From the NCBI GenBank assembly GCA_031178005.1, contig JAPSJV010000018.1, positions 1-56,999 on the forward strand: 56,999 nt of DNA. Direction: 5' to 3'. Below, one piece after another: positions 34,226 through 42,032 of this stretch; position 1 is the first letter of the stretch; each line of letters begins with the position of its first letter. Origin of the DNA: Pseudarthrobacter sp. (GTDB lineage Bacteria > Actinomycetota > Actinomycetes > Actinomycetales > Micrococcaceae). Below the pieces are notes generated by a model. The model was not told the origin of the DNA. It saw only the letters and a program-made list of their open reading frames with translations, and made no database searches. Position numbers and translations under genes: made by a program.

Positions 34226-35733
34226 GACCCCTGACCCGACTCCGGCACCTTCGCCAGCGGAGTCGTTGCCGGGCCCTCAAGGTTCTGGCCCTCCGGCGTG
34301 AACCGTGAGCCGTGCAGCGGGCAGTCCCACGTTTTCTCGGCGTCGTTCCAATGCAGGATGCCGCCCAGGTGCGTGCAGCGGCCGCTGACTGCGCACGTCT
34401 TGCCGTTTACCGTCGAGGTCGCCACCGGCTGCATCCCTGAACGGGTGACGACGCCGGTACCCTCCATAGGTGCCGCGTCCGCCGTCGGGTGCTTCAAAAG
34501 TTTGCCCCAGTCCTTGGCGAGGGTCGCGGCTACTCCAGCATTAAGCCCGACGGCGGAAGCTGCGGCCGGCGGGGCGCTGATCCGGCGGTGGATGGTATCC
34601 GCCCACGGAATCTGACCGCCCAGGATGTCCGCGGAGATGCCAATCGATGCGCCCACGGAGTTGGTCATTCCCCACTTGTTGTAGCCGGTGGCGAAGAAGA
34701 TGTCCCCGTGGCCGCGGGGGAGCTTGCCGAAGAACGGCATCAGGTTGATGGCCTGGTAGTCCTGCGCGGACCAGGTGTGGGTGGGCCGGGCGCCGGGGAA
34801 GTGCGTCTGCGCCCAGTTCAACAGATCGTCCAGGTGGGCCTGCTCGGAATCGGCCTTGCCGACGGCGTGGCCGCTGCCGCCCACCAACAGGAGAGGCTTG
34901 CCCGCGCCGTCCACGGGATAGTCGCGCAGGGACCGCGTGGGCTGCTCGACGGACAGGTACATGCCCTCCGGGACCTGCATGGAACCGGGCATTTCCAGGG
35001 CCGCGGCGTATGAGCGCTGCGGCTTGAGCTTAGCGAAGTACATGCCGCGGTCCAGGATGGGCGTTCCGGTGGCGAGGACCACGCTTTTGGCCTTTACCGC
35101 ACCCAGGCTGGTCTCCACCGTGACCGGATCGGAGCCGCTTGCTCCGGTCACCCGGGCGTTGCCCACAATCGTTCCCCCGTGGCTCTTCACATCCCTAAGA
35201 AGGGTCTCGATCACGTCCAGCGGATTGATCTGCGCTTGGTCGGCAAGGCTGACGGCGCCGGAGACGTGGAAGGGCAGGCCCGCAGTGCGCACATAGTCCA
35301 CATCCAGCCCGGCCGAGGTTGCCGCCGTGAACTCCATCCGCACCTTCTCCGCACCTTCAGGGGTGGTGGCATACGTGTAGGCGGTCCGCCGCTGGTAGGG
35401 GAGGTTGTTTGAGTCCAGGTAGCGCAGCAGCCAGCTTTGGCCCTCGCGGTTCATCTCCACATAGGCATTGACCACCCGCGGCGAATACTGCCGGGACAGT
35501 TGGGACAGTACTGTGCCCTGCAGCAACGTCACTTTTGCGGTGGTGTTGCCGGTCGTCACCGCGGCAGGGTGCCGGGCCTCAAGGACCAGCACGTTCTGGC
35601 CTGAGCGGGCCAGCAGCAGCGCGGTGACCAGGCCGGTCAGCCCGGCGCCGGCCACCACGGTGTCGTAGGTTTTCCCGGGCATAAATTCGTCACTGGGAAA
35701 TTCGGTCTTCCGGTCAAGCCACAGCGAGGTCAT
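34222..35733 (-). CDS. FAD-dependent oxidoreductase with C-terminal Rieske [2Fe-2S] domain
   Basis: A 503-residue two-domain protein. Residues about 22-390 are a DAO-type FAD fold (YDTVVAGAGLTGLVTALLLARSG, SVVLATGTPILDRG, GDIFFATGYNKWGMTNSVGA). The final 80 residues form a Rieske domain with CTHLGG and CPLHGSRF, giving the two Cys-His ligand pairs. This architecture is known from Bacillus YhfW and relatives; substrate unknown. It likely oxidises a small amine or similar compound and passes electrons via the Rieske centre. No signal peptide is seen. Confidence 0.9.
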   Translation of the reverse strand: MTSLWLDRKTEFPSDEFMPGKTYDTVVAGAGLTGLVTALLLARSGQNVLVLEARHPAAVTTGNTTAKVTLLQGTVLSQLSRQYSPRVVNAYVEMNREGQSWLLRYLDSNNLPYQRRTAYTYATTPEGAEKVRMEFTAATSAGLDVDYVRTAGLPFHVSGAVSLADQAQINPLDVIETLLRDVKSHGGTIVGNARVTGASGSDPVTVETSLGAVKAKSVVLATGTPILDRGMYFAKLKPQRSYAAALEMPGSMQVPEGMYLSVEQPTRSLRDYPVDGAGKPLLLVGGSGHAVGKADSEQAHLDDLLNWAQTHFPGARPTHTWSAQDYQAINLMPFFGKLPRGHGDIFFATGYNKWGMTNSVGASIGISADILGGQIPWADTIHRRISAPPAAASAVGLNAGVAATLAKDWGKLLKHPTADAAPMEGTGVVTRSGMQPVATSTVNGKTCAVSGRCTHLGGILHWNDAEKTWDCPLHGSRFTPEGQNLEGPATTPLAKVPESGQGS

Positions 35734-35843
35734 GTTGCAGTCCGTTCCGGGTTGTCGCCCTTGCTGACACCCTTCGATTCAACAGCAGATTTAGTAAGTC
35801 TACTTATGAAGCGAGGGGTAGCAAAGGAATCGCCAAAGAACTG
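35734..35843. promoter_or_regulatory. Spacer with AT-rich dyad upstream of the FAD-Rieske gene
   Basis: TAAGTCTACTTA at 35794-35805 is a 12-base dyad (TAAGT/ACTTA around CT) inside an AT-rich patch, about 60 bases upstream of the FAD-Rieske start. MarR-type operators can look like this. No regulator gene is adjacent, so the call is weak. Confidence 0.3.
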
Positions 35844-36464
35844 TCAGCTCACCCGCTGGAACGAACCGATCGTGAGCAGTTCGATTCCCGTGTTGCTGCA
35901 GGCCGTTGTTGGCTGCGGAATGAAGACGGAACCGAAGTCTTCCGGCGGGTAGATCCGGTAGCCTGCTGCCTCGGCCCTGGTGCAGTCCGGGTAGTTGCCG
36001 GCCTGTACGTACCTCAGCACGGCGCCCCCGGATTCTCCCGGCGCCAGCAGGACTTCCACGGCAGGCTTGGATTCATCGCGTGCAGCGGGAGCGCCGATCG
36101 GCTCGCCTTCCGGCCCGGCGGTCAGCGACACACCGGGGTAGCCCATCAGCAGGCAGGGCGCCGTGCCGCTGTTGGTGAGCAATAGCGTCATGTAGACGCT
36201 GCCCGCCGCACCGCCGCCCGCGGCGTCTGTGGACGCCGTCAGCGTCTCGGTGGTGCAGCGCTTGGGGCCCGGCGCGGGAGTGGGGCTCGGCGGCGCCGGC
36301 GGAGTGGTGGCGCTGGAAGGGGAGTTCGACGACGGCGGTGCGGCCGGCGTCGTCTGCGTTTCCTGGGTCTGTGGCTGGCTGGGACCGCAACCGGTGAGGA
36401 GGAGGGCGGCCGCTGCAACCGCCGTCGTCAGGACAAATCCGTGGGTGAATCGCTGAGACCTCAT
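35844..36464 (-). CDS. DUF4232 lipoprotein
   Basis: A 206-residue exported lipoprotein. The signal peptide ends in LLLTGCGPS (lipobox LTGC), followed by a Pro/Ser/Thr-rich spacer and a DUF4232 beta-domain: CTTETLTASTDAAGGGAAGSVYMTLLLTNSGTAPCLLMGYPGVSL...YVQAGNYPDC...GYRIYPPED. This domain is common in actinobacterial secreted proteins and its function is unknown. The four Cys in the mature part probably form disulfides. ATG 36464 has GGTGGAG upstream. It follows the ycnI gene on the same strand but behind a strong hairpin, so it likely has its own promoter. Confidence 0.87.
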   Translation of the reverse strand: MRSQRFTHGFVLTTAVAAAALLLTGCGPSQPQTQETQTTPAAPPSSNSPSSATTPPAPPSPTPAPGPKRCTTETLTASTDAAGGGAAGSVYMTLLLTNSGTAPCLLMGYPGVSLTAGPEGEPIGAPAARDESKPAVEVLLAPGESGGAVLRYVQAGNYPDCTRAEAAGYRIYPPEDFGSVFIPQPTTACSNTGIELLTIGSFQRVS

Positions 36465-36519
36465 GGCTCCACCCAACCGGCACATCGGCGGGCAGTCAAC
36501 GGTGGCACGCGCCGGGAGC

Positions 36520-36562
36520 GGGTTTTGATGCCCGGATCGTAATGGTCCGGGCATCAAAACCC
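36520..36562 (-). terminator. 17-bp perfect hairpin between ycnI and the DUF4232 gene
   Basis: GGGTTTTGATGCCCGGA (36520-36536) pairs perfectly with TCCGGGCATCAAAACCC (36546-36562) around a 9-base loop. It lies 21 bases behind the YcnI stop, so it most likely ends that leftward transcript. There is no strong T-run on the minus side. Confidence 0.7.
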
Positions 36563-36582
36563 CTGTTTCCGCAGTTCAGTGG

Positions 36583-37320
36583 CTACTTGGCACCCTGCCC
36601 GGGCGTTCCCTGCTTGGCCGAGCGGCCGCTGCGCGCCAGTGCCACGCCGCCCAGGGCAAGGCCGCCCAGCCCGGCAACCAGTCCGCCCCAGCTGCGCGCG
36701 TCCGCTCCGGCGTCGTTGGTGGTGGTTTCCGCAGCGGGCTCTGCGGAGGTGGTAGTGCCGTGTTCGCTGGTTCCCGCCGCAGTGACCGTGAGCGAGGGTG
36801 CAGGAGCTTCAAGGTCATGCCCGTCCTGGCCGTCCGCCGGGATCTGGGCCCAGTCCGTCTGCCCTGTCTCGCAGGTCTGAAGGGTGGGGAAGTGGAGCGT
36901 GGTGCCTGCGGCGTCGGGCAGTTTGGCGGAGAGGGCCAGGGTGTCGCGCAGGCCGTCGGCTACGGGCTCCTTGGCGGTGTAAACGATCTGGCTGGTGCGC
37001 TTGGTGATGCTGCTGCCGTCCGCGAGTTTGCGGGGTTCGGCCAACGTCTCAGTCATCTTCTCCACGTTCCAGTTCGGGTTGATGGTGGGGGTGGCGTCGT
37101 TGAGTTCCTGCGGCAGGGTGATGGTGATCTTGTTGGTTGCGGCACCCTCGCAGCCGTGCGAGAACGCGAAGGTGAGCACTGCGTAGCCGTTGGCTTCGGT
37201 CTTGTTCGGCGTGACGGTGACGTGTGCCGCGGCCGGGCCCACGCCCGCCAGGAGGAGTGCGGCGGTGCCGCCTGCAACGGCGGTGGCGGAGAGGGCTCGA
37301 CGGATGGTGGAGCTGTTCAT
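36583..37320 (-). CDS. ycnI: YcnI family copper-binding exported protein (DUF1775)
   Basis: A 245-residue exported protein. A signal peptide ends at GPAAA, giving a mature protein beginning HVTVTPN; the N-terminal His and a conserved Trp (PNWNVEK) form the copper site known for YcnI. KITITLPQELNDATPTINPNWNVEKMTET and LRDTLALSAKLPDAAGTTLHFPTLQTCETG are family blocks. A Ser/Thr/Ala-rich stalk and a C-terminal membrane helix (WGGLVAGLGGLALGGVAL) follow. It probably handles copper outside the membrane. A His-containing membrane protein gene is just upstream in the same direction. Confidence 0.9.
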   Translation of the reverse strand: MNSSTIRRALSATAVAGGTAALLLAGVGPAAAHVTVTPNKTEANGYAVLTFAFSHGCEGAATNKITITLPQELNDATPTINPNWNVEKMTETLAEPRKLADGSSITKRTSQIVYTAKEPVADGLRDTLALSAKLPDAAGTTLHFPTLQTCETGQTDWAQIPADGQDGHDLEAPAPSLTVTAAGTSEHGTTTSAEPAAETTTNDAGADARSWGGLVAGLGGLALGGVALARSGRSAKQGTPGQGAK

Positions 37321-37401
37321 GGTGTGCCTTTCGCGCACGCCGGAATGGTCACGGCGCACGGCAAATAATGGCCCCGGAGCGGGGCTGGATTTCTGGTGAG
37401 G

Positions 37402-38061
37402 TCAGGAATATAGGACGGCGGGCGGCGGGCCGCGCCGGCTGTCCTGCCTTAGGTTCCGCCAGGGGCGGTAAGGGTTCGACGGCGGTGGGCCGGCCGCCGC
37501 CGGTGAGGGGCCGGCGTCGAAAGTTACCGCTTCCGGGAGGGAAACCAGCGGACGCAACCACGCGGCGAGGGCCCAGAGGGCGGCCTCGCCACGGGAGAGC
37601 AGCGCGGCGCAGGCGAGAGTAGCGGCGGTGTGGGCCAGGAACATCGCGAGGCCGTGACCGGGTTCCGGAGCGTTTTGCCCGGTGGCGGCGAGCGTTGCCA
37701 GTACGGCGGTGTGGTCCTCGCTGCTGTGCCCGGCATGGCTGCCGGGGAGCTTTTGGGTGGCGACCGGGGACGCGCTCAGCGCGGTCAGCGCCTCGTGAAG
37801 GACCAGCTGGCCGCTGCCCAGCACTGCCAGCATTGAGGGTGCGTTCAGTTTGAACCGGGTGGCGGTGGTGGCGGCGAGTCCCGTGAAAGCTCCGAGGGCT
37901 AGCAGGATCGGCAGTGCCGGGAGCGCTCCGCCGCCGATCACGTGGGCACCGGCCGCGAGTCCGACGACGGCGCTCGCCACCATGCCTGCCCGTAGGGCGT
38001 GGAACGGAACCTTCCCGTTCCCGGCCTGGTGCGGAGGAACCCGGGCACTGCTGTAGCGCAC
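37402..38061 (-). CDS. Integral membrane protein linked to ycnI
   Basis: A 219-residue protein with about five membrane helices (LRAGMVASAVVGLAAGAHVIGG, LPILLALGAFTGLAATTAT, LAVLGSGQLVLHEALTAL, LAMFLAHTAATLACAALLSRG, ALWALAAWLRPLV) and a His-rich loop HAGHSSEDH between the third and fourth. Such proteins often sit beside ycnI in Actinobacteria; a role in copper handling is inferred from the loop and position. The GTG start at 38061 follows AGGAGG at ideal distance. The gene order (this gene, then ycnI after 81 bases) suggests an operon. Confidence 0.75.
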   Translation of the reverse strand: MRYSSARVPPHQAGNGKVPFHALRAGMVASAVVGLAAGAHVIGGGALPALPILLALGAFTGLAATTATRFKLNAPSMLAVLGSGQLVLHEALTALSASPVATQKLPGSHAGHSSEDHTAVLATLAATGQNAPEPGHGLAMFLAHTAATLACAALLSRGEAALWALAAWLRPLVSLPEAVTFDAGPSPAAAGPPPSNPYRPWRNLRQDSRRGPPPAVLYS

Positions 38062-38206
38062 GGGTTCCTCCTTTGATCAGCTTTGGCGGTCGGTAGAGAT
38101 TCTACGGGGATTCGGTGCCGCGCCCTTAATGGATGGGTCCTGTACCCGGGGAGCCGCGCGGAACTAGACTGCAGGCATCAGCCGCCATCTGCCTCGGGAG
38201 GGCACC

Positions 38207-38575
38207 ATGACTTATGCAGGGACCGGCAATGAGAAGGCCACGTCCGCCGGCGAACTCAACAGAATGCATGTTGGCCAGACGGTCAGCTTCGAGACCGACG
38301 ATGAGATCCTGGTGTTCGGCAGGATCGCCGCCATCGCCCGCCGCGGAGGCTCAACCACCATCGCGCTGGAAGGTGCGTCTGACCAGGGCGACTTGAAATC
38401 CGCGTACATGCTGACCACGGATCAGATGGTCTACCTTCAGCCGGACATGCTCACCAACACCGAATCCACCATCAAGGACCTGTTCGGGAAGGTCCAGGAC
38501 AACCTGCGCGGGCATAAAGGGGACCAGGGTGGCGGAAGCGGACCCAGGATGGGATCCGGCACCGATCCGATGTAG
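38207..38575 (+). CDS. Small soluble protein, unknown
   Basis: A 122-residue protein with GELNRMHVGQTVSFETDDEILVFGRIAAIARRGGSTTIALEGAS, a beta-strand pattern, and a Gly-rich tail. It has no membrane segment or recognised domain. The ATG has GGGAGGGC upstream. It is convergent with the small XRE gene; 7 bases separate their ends. Confidence 0.6.
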   Translation: MTYAGTGNEKATSAGELNRMHVGQTVSFETDDEILVFGRIAAIARRGGSTTIALEGASDQGDLKSAYMLTTDQMVYLQPDMLTNTESTIKDLFGKVQDNLRGHKGDQGGGSGPRMGSGTDPM

Positions 38576-38582
38576 GGGGTTT

Positions 38583-38786
38583 TTAGGTCGGTTCCCCGTC
38601 CGGGAAGAAGAGTTCCTCGATGGGGCGCTCGAACAAGGCTGCGAGCCGAAAGGCCAGCGGCAGGGATGGATCGAACCTGCCCCGCTCGATCGAGATGATG
38701 GTCTGGCGCGACACCCCCAGCTCGTCCGCCAGGCGTTGCTGGGACCAGCCCAGTTGCAGGCGTGACTCGTTGACCAGGTTCCTCAC
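38583..38786 (-). CDS. Small XRE-family regulator (YozG/Cro-like)
   Basis: A 67-residue single-domain helix-turn-helix protein: VNESRLQLGWSQQRLADELGVSRQTIISIERGRFDPSLPLAFRLAALFERPIEELF. This is the typical short XRE protein following a membrane protein gene. The GTG start at 38786 lies one base behind the stop of the upstream membrane gene (TGATGTG), so translation is coupled. It likely represses its own two-gene operon. Confidence 0.88.
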   Translation of the reverse strand: MRNLVNESRLQLGWSQQRLADELGVSRQTIISIERGRFDPSLPLAFRLAALFERPIEELFFPDGEPT

Positions 38787-38787
38787 A

Positions 38788-39255
38788 TCAGCCCCGCCGC
38801 TTCAGGGCCAGGTACCGGATGCCAAAGGAAGCGAAGCAGACTGCGACGACGGCCGGCAGCCCGAGTTTCAGGTCCACCGTGAAGTCCCCGGGGATGAACG
38901 CCAGGATGGTTGCGCCCAGGCCTGCCACCAGAATGAGGTCGGTGAAGGAACCCGCAGCAGCGTGGTCGTACCACCTGGATTCGATGGACTCCTCCGGGCG
39001 TTCTGCTGCTCCCTGGAGTGTGTTCCTGTCCACGATGAGGGCGTAGACCAGCGCGGCTGCGGGCATCGCCAAGAAAAGGGCAAAGATCAGGCCGCCCAGC
39101 ACGGGGTTCGATCCCGTTATCCCGACGACAGCGGCGAGCAGGCCCAGGCCCGCTCCAAGGATGAGGCCGGATGGAATGGCAATCGCCATGGCCGGAACGC
39201 GGCCTGCTCCAAATTTTGCCTGGCCCCATTTGGATCGTGTCTGCTGGATAGTCAT
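38788..39255 (-). CDS. Four-TM membrane protein paired with the small XRE regulator
   Basis: A 155-residue protein with four membrane segments (about 21-43, 51-74, 102-121, 128-147). No family name is certain; pairs of a DUF-type four-helix membrane protein and a short XRE regulator are common in Gram-positive genomes. The frame is open far upstream, but ATG 39255 with GGGGGA upstream starts the membrane protein proper. It is coupled with the XRE gene. Confidence 0.78.
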   Translation of the reverse strand: MTIQQTRSKWGQAKFGAGRVPAMAIAIPSGLILGAGLGLLAAVVGITGSNPVLGGLIFALFLAMPAAALVYALIVDRNTLQGAAERPEESIESRWYDHAAAGSFTDLILVAGLGATILAFIPGDFTVDLKLGLPAVVAVCFASFGIRYLALKRRG

Positions 39256-39393
39256 TGTTTCCCCCTGGAATGTATAGCTCACTTTACATGTCCAGTTTCC
39301 TTTACAAGGTTGGCTGATGTCAATGCGACCCTTCCGGCGCGCACCCCTCGGTCGGGATGTGCGGGGTTGACTGTAAGCCAATACGATGGATGA

Positions 39394-39951
39394 ATGTCTG
39401 CAGCGGTAATCCTGAAATTCGTCATCATGTCCTGCGCGGCTCTGTTTATCGCAGGGATTGTGTGGTGGGCGCGAAAGCACCCCAACCGGTCCAAGCAGTA
39501 TCCGGAGCAGGTGCGGATGCCAAAGGTAGTTGCCTTTATCGGTTGGCTCTTCGTCTGCGTAGGAGCCATCATGGCCCTGGTCGCGTTTACATCCGATGAC
39601 GCGGACGATCCCATCGCCTTCCGGATAGCTTCCGTGGCGATCTTGGTGGGCGGCGTGGCGTTCGTGATGATGTACCGCAACTTCTACGTCGCTCCGCGCG
39701 CCCACGAAGTCGCTTTCCGCAGCATTCTGGGCAGGGAGCACGTACTTGCCTACAGCGACATCGCCTACCACCGCGTGGTGGCAACGAACGGGCAGCCCAT
39801 ACTGACGGTCAAGTCCGCTGACGGGGTGAAGCTCAGCTTGAACATCAGGACTTTCGACATGAGCCCACTGCTGCATGCCATCGATTTCCACGAGGCGACG
39901 GGGCGTTGGCCCGGCCGCGCCGAGGCGAGGATTGACGGCCTCGAAGCATAG
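39394..39951 (+). CDS. Membrane protein with C-terminal PH-like domain
   Basis: A 185-residue protein. Three hydrophobic segments (about 5-24, 44-65, 75-92) precede a soluble part (VAPRAHEVAFRSILGREHVLAYSDIAYHRVVATNGQPILTVKSADGVKLSLNIRTFDMSPLLHAIDF) with the strand pattern of bacterial PH (bPH) domains. Function unknown. The ATG is at 39394; the upstream ribosome-binding site is weak. It is divergent from the membrane/XRE pair across 138 bases. Confidence 0.7.
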   Translation: MSAAVILKFVIMSCAALFIAGIVWWARKHPNRSKQYPEQVRMPKVVAFIGWLFVCVGAIMALVAFTSDDADDPIAFRIASVAILVGGVAFVMMYRNFYVAPRAHEVAFRSILGREHVLAYSDIAYHRVVATNGQPILTVKSADGVKLSLNIRTFDMSPLLHAIDFHEATGRWPGRAEARIDGLEA

Positions 39952-40020
39952 CTCTCGTGTGGCCTTGGACGGCCCAATTTTGCCGGGCGTAGTGTGGAAG
40001 ATGGACGAAAGGAGCATCTC

Positions 40021-40797
40021 ATGAAGAAAATCCTCATGGTTTTGACCAGCGTTTCCGAGATCGGCAATACGGGAGAGAAGACCGGCTACAACGTGGCCGA
40101 GGCTGCGCACCCGTGGAAGGTTTTTAAGGACTCCGGGCATTTCGTTGACTTTGCTTCCATCAAGGGCGGGCAGCCTCCGCGCGATGAGGTGGACACTTCT
40201 GATCCCCTCCAAGTTGCCTTCACGGAGGATGAGACCACCCGCGCCGGACTCTTCAATACGGCGAGGGTCGACGTCGTGGATCCTGAACAGTACGACGCCG
40301 TCTATCTGGTGGGCGGACACGGCACCATGTGGGACTTCCCGGACAGCGAAGGACTGCAGAACCTCGTAGCCAGCGTTTACAACGCCGGCGGTCTGGTCGG
40401 TGCCGTTTGCCACGGTCCCGCGGGCCTGGTGAATGTGGAGCTGGCGAACGGGCTCCGCCTCGTGGAGGGACGGAAGGTGGCCGCCTTCACGAACGACGAA
40501 GAAGTTGCTGCAGGAAAGGACAAGGTCGTCCCGTTCTTCTTGGCGGACCGGCTCGAGGAGCAGGGCGCCACCCATGTTTCCGCCGGTGTCTTCGAGGAGA
40601 AGGTAGTGGTTGACGAGCGGCTGGTAACCGGCCAGAACCCGGCATCAGCGGCTGGCGTAGCCAAGGAGATGGAGAAGCTGTTCGCTGAAGTGATCCATCA
40701 GGAAAAGGCTGAAGAGCAGCACGATGCTGAGGCCTTGCGGGCCGAGAAGGATGCAGAGAAGAGCGCGAAGAAGGCTGCTGCGGACGCCGAGCACTAG
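40021..40797 (+). CDS. DJ-1/PfpI (Hsp31-like) glutamine amidotransferase-fold protein
   Basis: A 258-residue class I glutamine amidotransferase-fold protein. Glu27 in GYNVAEAAHP, the VYLVGGHGTMWDFP block and AVCHGPAGLV with Cys130-His131 form the active site of the Hsp31/glyoxalase III group, which converts methylglyoxal to lactate or acts on glycated products. The C-terminal 35 residues are highly charged (Glu, Lys, Ala) and predicted to be a coiled coil; this extension is unusual for the family. ATG 40021 follows AAAGGAG. A membrane protein gene follows 23 bases later. Confidence 0.88.
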   Translation: MKKILMVLTSVSEIGNTGEKTGYNVAEAAHPWKVFKDSGHFVDFASIKGGQPPRDEVDTSDPLQVAFTEDETTRAGLFNTARVDVVDPEQYDAVYLVGGHGTMWDFPDSEGLQNLVASVYNAGGLVGAVCHGPAGLVNVELANGLRLVEGRKVAAFTNDEEVAAGKDKVVPFFLADRLEEQGATHVSAGVFEEKVVVDERLVTGQNPASAAGVAKEMEKLFAEVIHQEKAEEQHDAEALRAEKDAEKSAKKAAADAEH

Positions 40798-40820
40798 TGG
40801 AAAAGGGATAGCGGTAGCTG

Positions 40821-41672
40821 GTGGCGGAAAAAGTCAACAAGTGGGGCGAGCCGCTCTTGTCCGCCGGGATGATCGCGCTGTTGCTGGGTTTGTTCACTTG
40901 GTTAGCGGGTTCAAATCTTATTGAGTCGTCGGTGTTCCTGGCGATAGGGGCGGTCTACGCGTTCCTTGTAGTTCGTGTCGTTTCACGATCGTTCCGGGCG
41001 TATACAGCTTTGGTCTGGACATTTCAGCTGAATTTTTGGACGTTGATGTCGTTTGAGGCCGAAGACGTCTTGGATATACCGTCAGCTTCGCCATGGTTCA
41101 TTGGATTTCTCGTAGGTGCCATAGCCGGACAATTCCTCTGGCCACGTGCTTTCCCGGTCCGCCCGCGGCGACGTGGAAAAGACGGCACGTTTTCAGGCGG
41201 ATTGAGCCTGGCCCTGATCAACCTTGCCTGCGCAGGGGTCCTGCTGGGTATGGGGGTTACTCAGTGGATCCTGCTTTCACCGTCTACGGGCTCCTTCTTT
41301 GTTCTCACTATCGCCGTCATCGCGGGCTGGGCTCTTTTTCGATTCCCTCCGCCACTGCCAATCAGGAACGCCCTCATCCTGCTGGGCATACCTGTCGTCT
41401 TCATTGCGCTCGCCTTTGCCGGCGGCGCGATCGGCCAGCTCGCCTTTGCCTATTCGTGGGGCTACGGCGTCCTCGCTGGAATTCTTATTGGCGGACGTTA
41501 CTGGTCCGGCGACCGGCTCGGAGAGCCCCGGCCACCGTTCAGCGGCTCAAGGCAGCGACAACGGAGGAAGCGTCGTTCCAGATCCAAGTCCATGCAGGCG
41601 CAGGAAGACCAAAACCCGGTGGCCGCCGCTACTCAGGATCAATCTGTCGCCGCGCAAGGACAAGTTCGATAA
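40821..41672 (+). CDS. Polytopic membrane protein, unknown
   Basis: A 283-residue protein with about eight hydrophobic segments up to residue 230 and a basic, Gln/Ala-rich C-terminus (RQRQRRKRRSRSKS). No family recognised. Base use is less GC-biased than the neighbours (many T- or A-ending codons), which may indicate more recent acquisition. The GTG start at 40821 has a weak ribosome-binding site; the gene may be cotranscribed with the DJ-1-type gene 23 bases upstream. Confidence 0.6.
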   Translation: MAEKVNKWGEPLLSAGMIALLLGLFTWLAGSNLIESSVFLAIGAVYAFLVVRVVSRSFRAYTALVWTFQLNFWTLMSFEAEDVLDIPSASPWFIGFLVGAIAGQFLWPRAFPVRPRRRGKDGTFSGGLSLALINLACAGVLLGMGVTQWILLSPSTGSFFVLTIAVIAGWALFRFPPPLPIRNALILLGIPVVFIALAFAGGAIGQLAFAYSWGYGVLAGILIGGRYWSGDRLGEPRPPFSGSRQRQRRKRRSRSKSMQAQEDQNPVAAATQDQSVAAQGQVR

Positions 41673-41707
41673 CCGCAAAGGGGATGATTGCGATCAGGCC
41701 GACCAAA

Positions 41708-41791
41708 TTGCGTCACTTTTAGCAGGCTCCGGCGCCCCGAACCGCTGGTTTCCGCGGGCTGCGGTTTCCCAAGCCCGTAAAAGTAACGCAA
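41708..41791. repeat. MITE-like inverted-repeat element
   Basis: TTGCGTCACTTTTA (41708-41721) and TAAAAGTAACGCAA (41778-41791) are inverted repeats matching at 13 of 14 positions, around 56 bases of GC-rich sequence with secondary inverted arms (GAACCGC/GCGGTTT). The total length of 84 bp, terminal repeats and intergenic position fit a small non-autonomous element or REP. Only one copy is in this window. Confidence 0.5.
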
Positions 41792-41821
41792 ACCGGTCGG
41801 CGCCAAGTTCCAGACAAAGCG

Positions 41822-41865
41822 AAAGGCCCCCGCTTCCCTTGTAAACAAAGGGAACCAGGGGCCTT
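41822..41865 (-). terminator. Rho-independent terminator behind tRNA-Ser
   Basis: Read leftward: AAGGCCCCTGGTTCCCTT, a loop, then AAGGGAAGCGGGGGCCTTT, a long GC-rich stem ending in T residues. It begins 10 bases behind the tRNA 3' end. Confidence 0.85.
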
Positions 41866-41874
41866 GCTGATTGG

Positions 41875-41961
41875 CGGTGACGGTGGGATTTGAACCCACG
41901 TTGGCTTTTACACCAAACAACATTTCGAGTGTTGCACCTTCGGCCGCTCGGACACGTCACC
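41875..41961 (-). tRNA. tRNA-Ser(CGA)
   Basis: An 87-nt class II tRNA on the minus strand. The acceptor GGTGACG pairs with CGTCACC (discriminator G); the D-loop follows. The anticodon stem CAACA/TGTTG encloses CTCGAAA with anticodon CGA, reading UCG. A variable arm (TTGG/CCAA) precedes the T-arm GTGGG-TTCAAAT-CCCAC. CCA is not encoded. A strong terminator follows. Confidence 0.95.
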
Positions 41962-42032
41962 AACCTGACTAGGGTACCGGAGTGTGGCCAGCTTCCCCAA
42001 AACGGGCCGACGGCACTAGATTCGTAAGCAAG

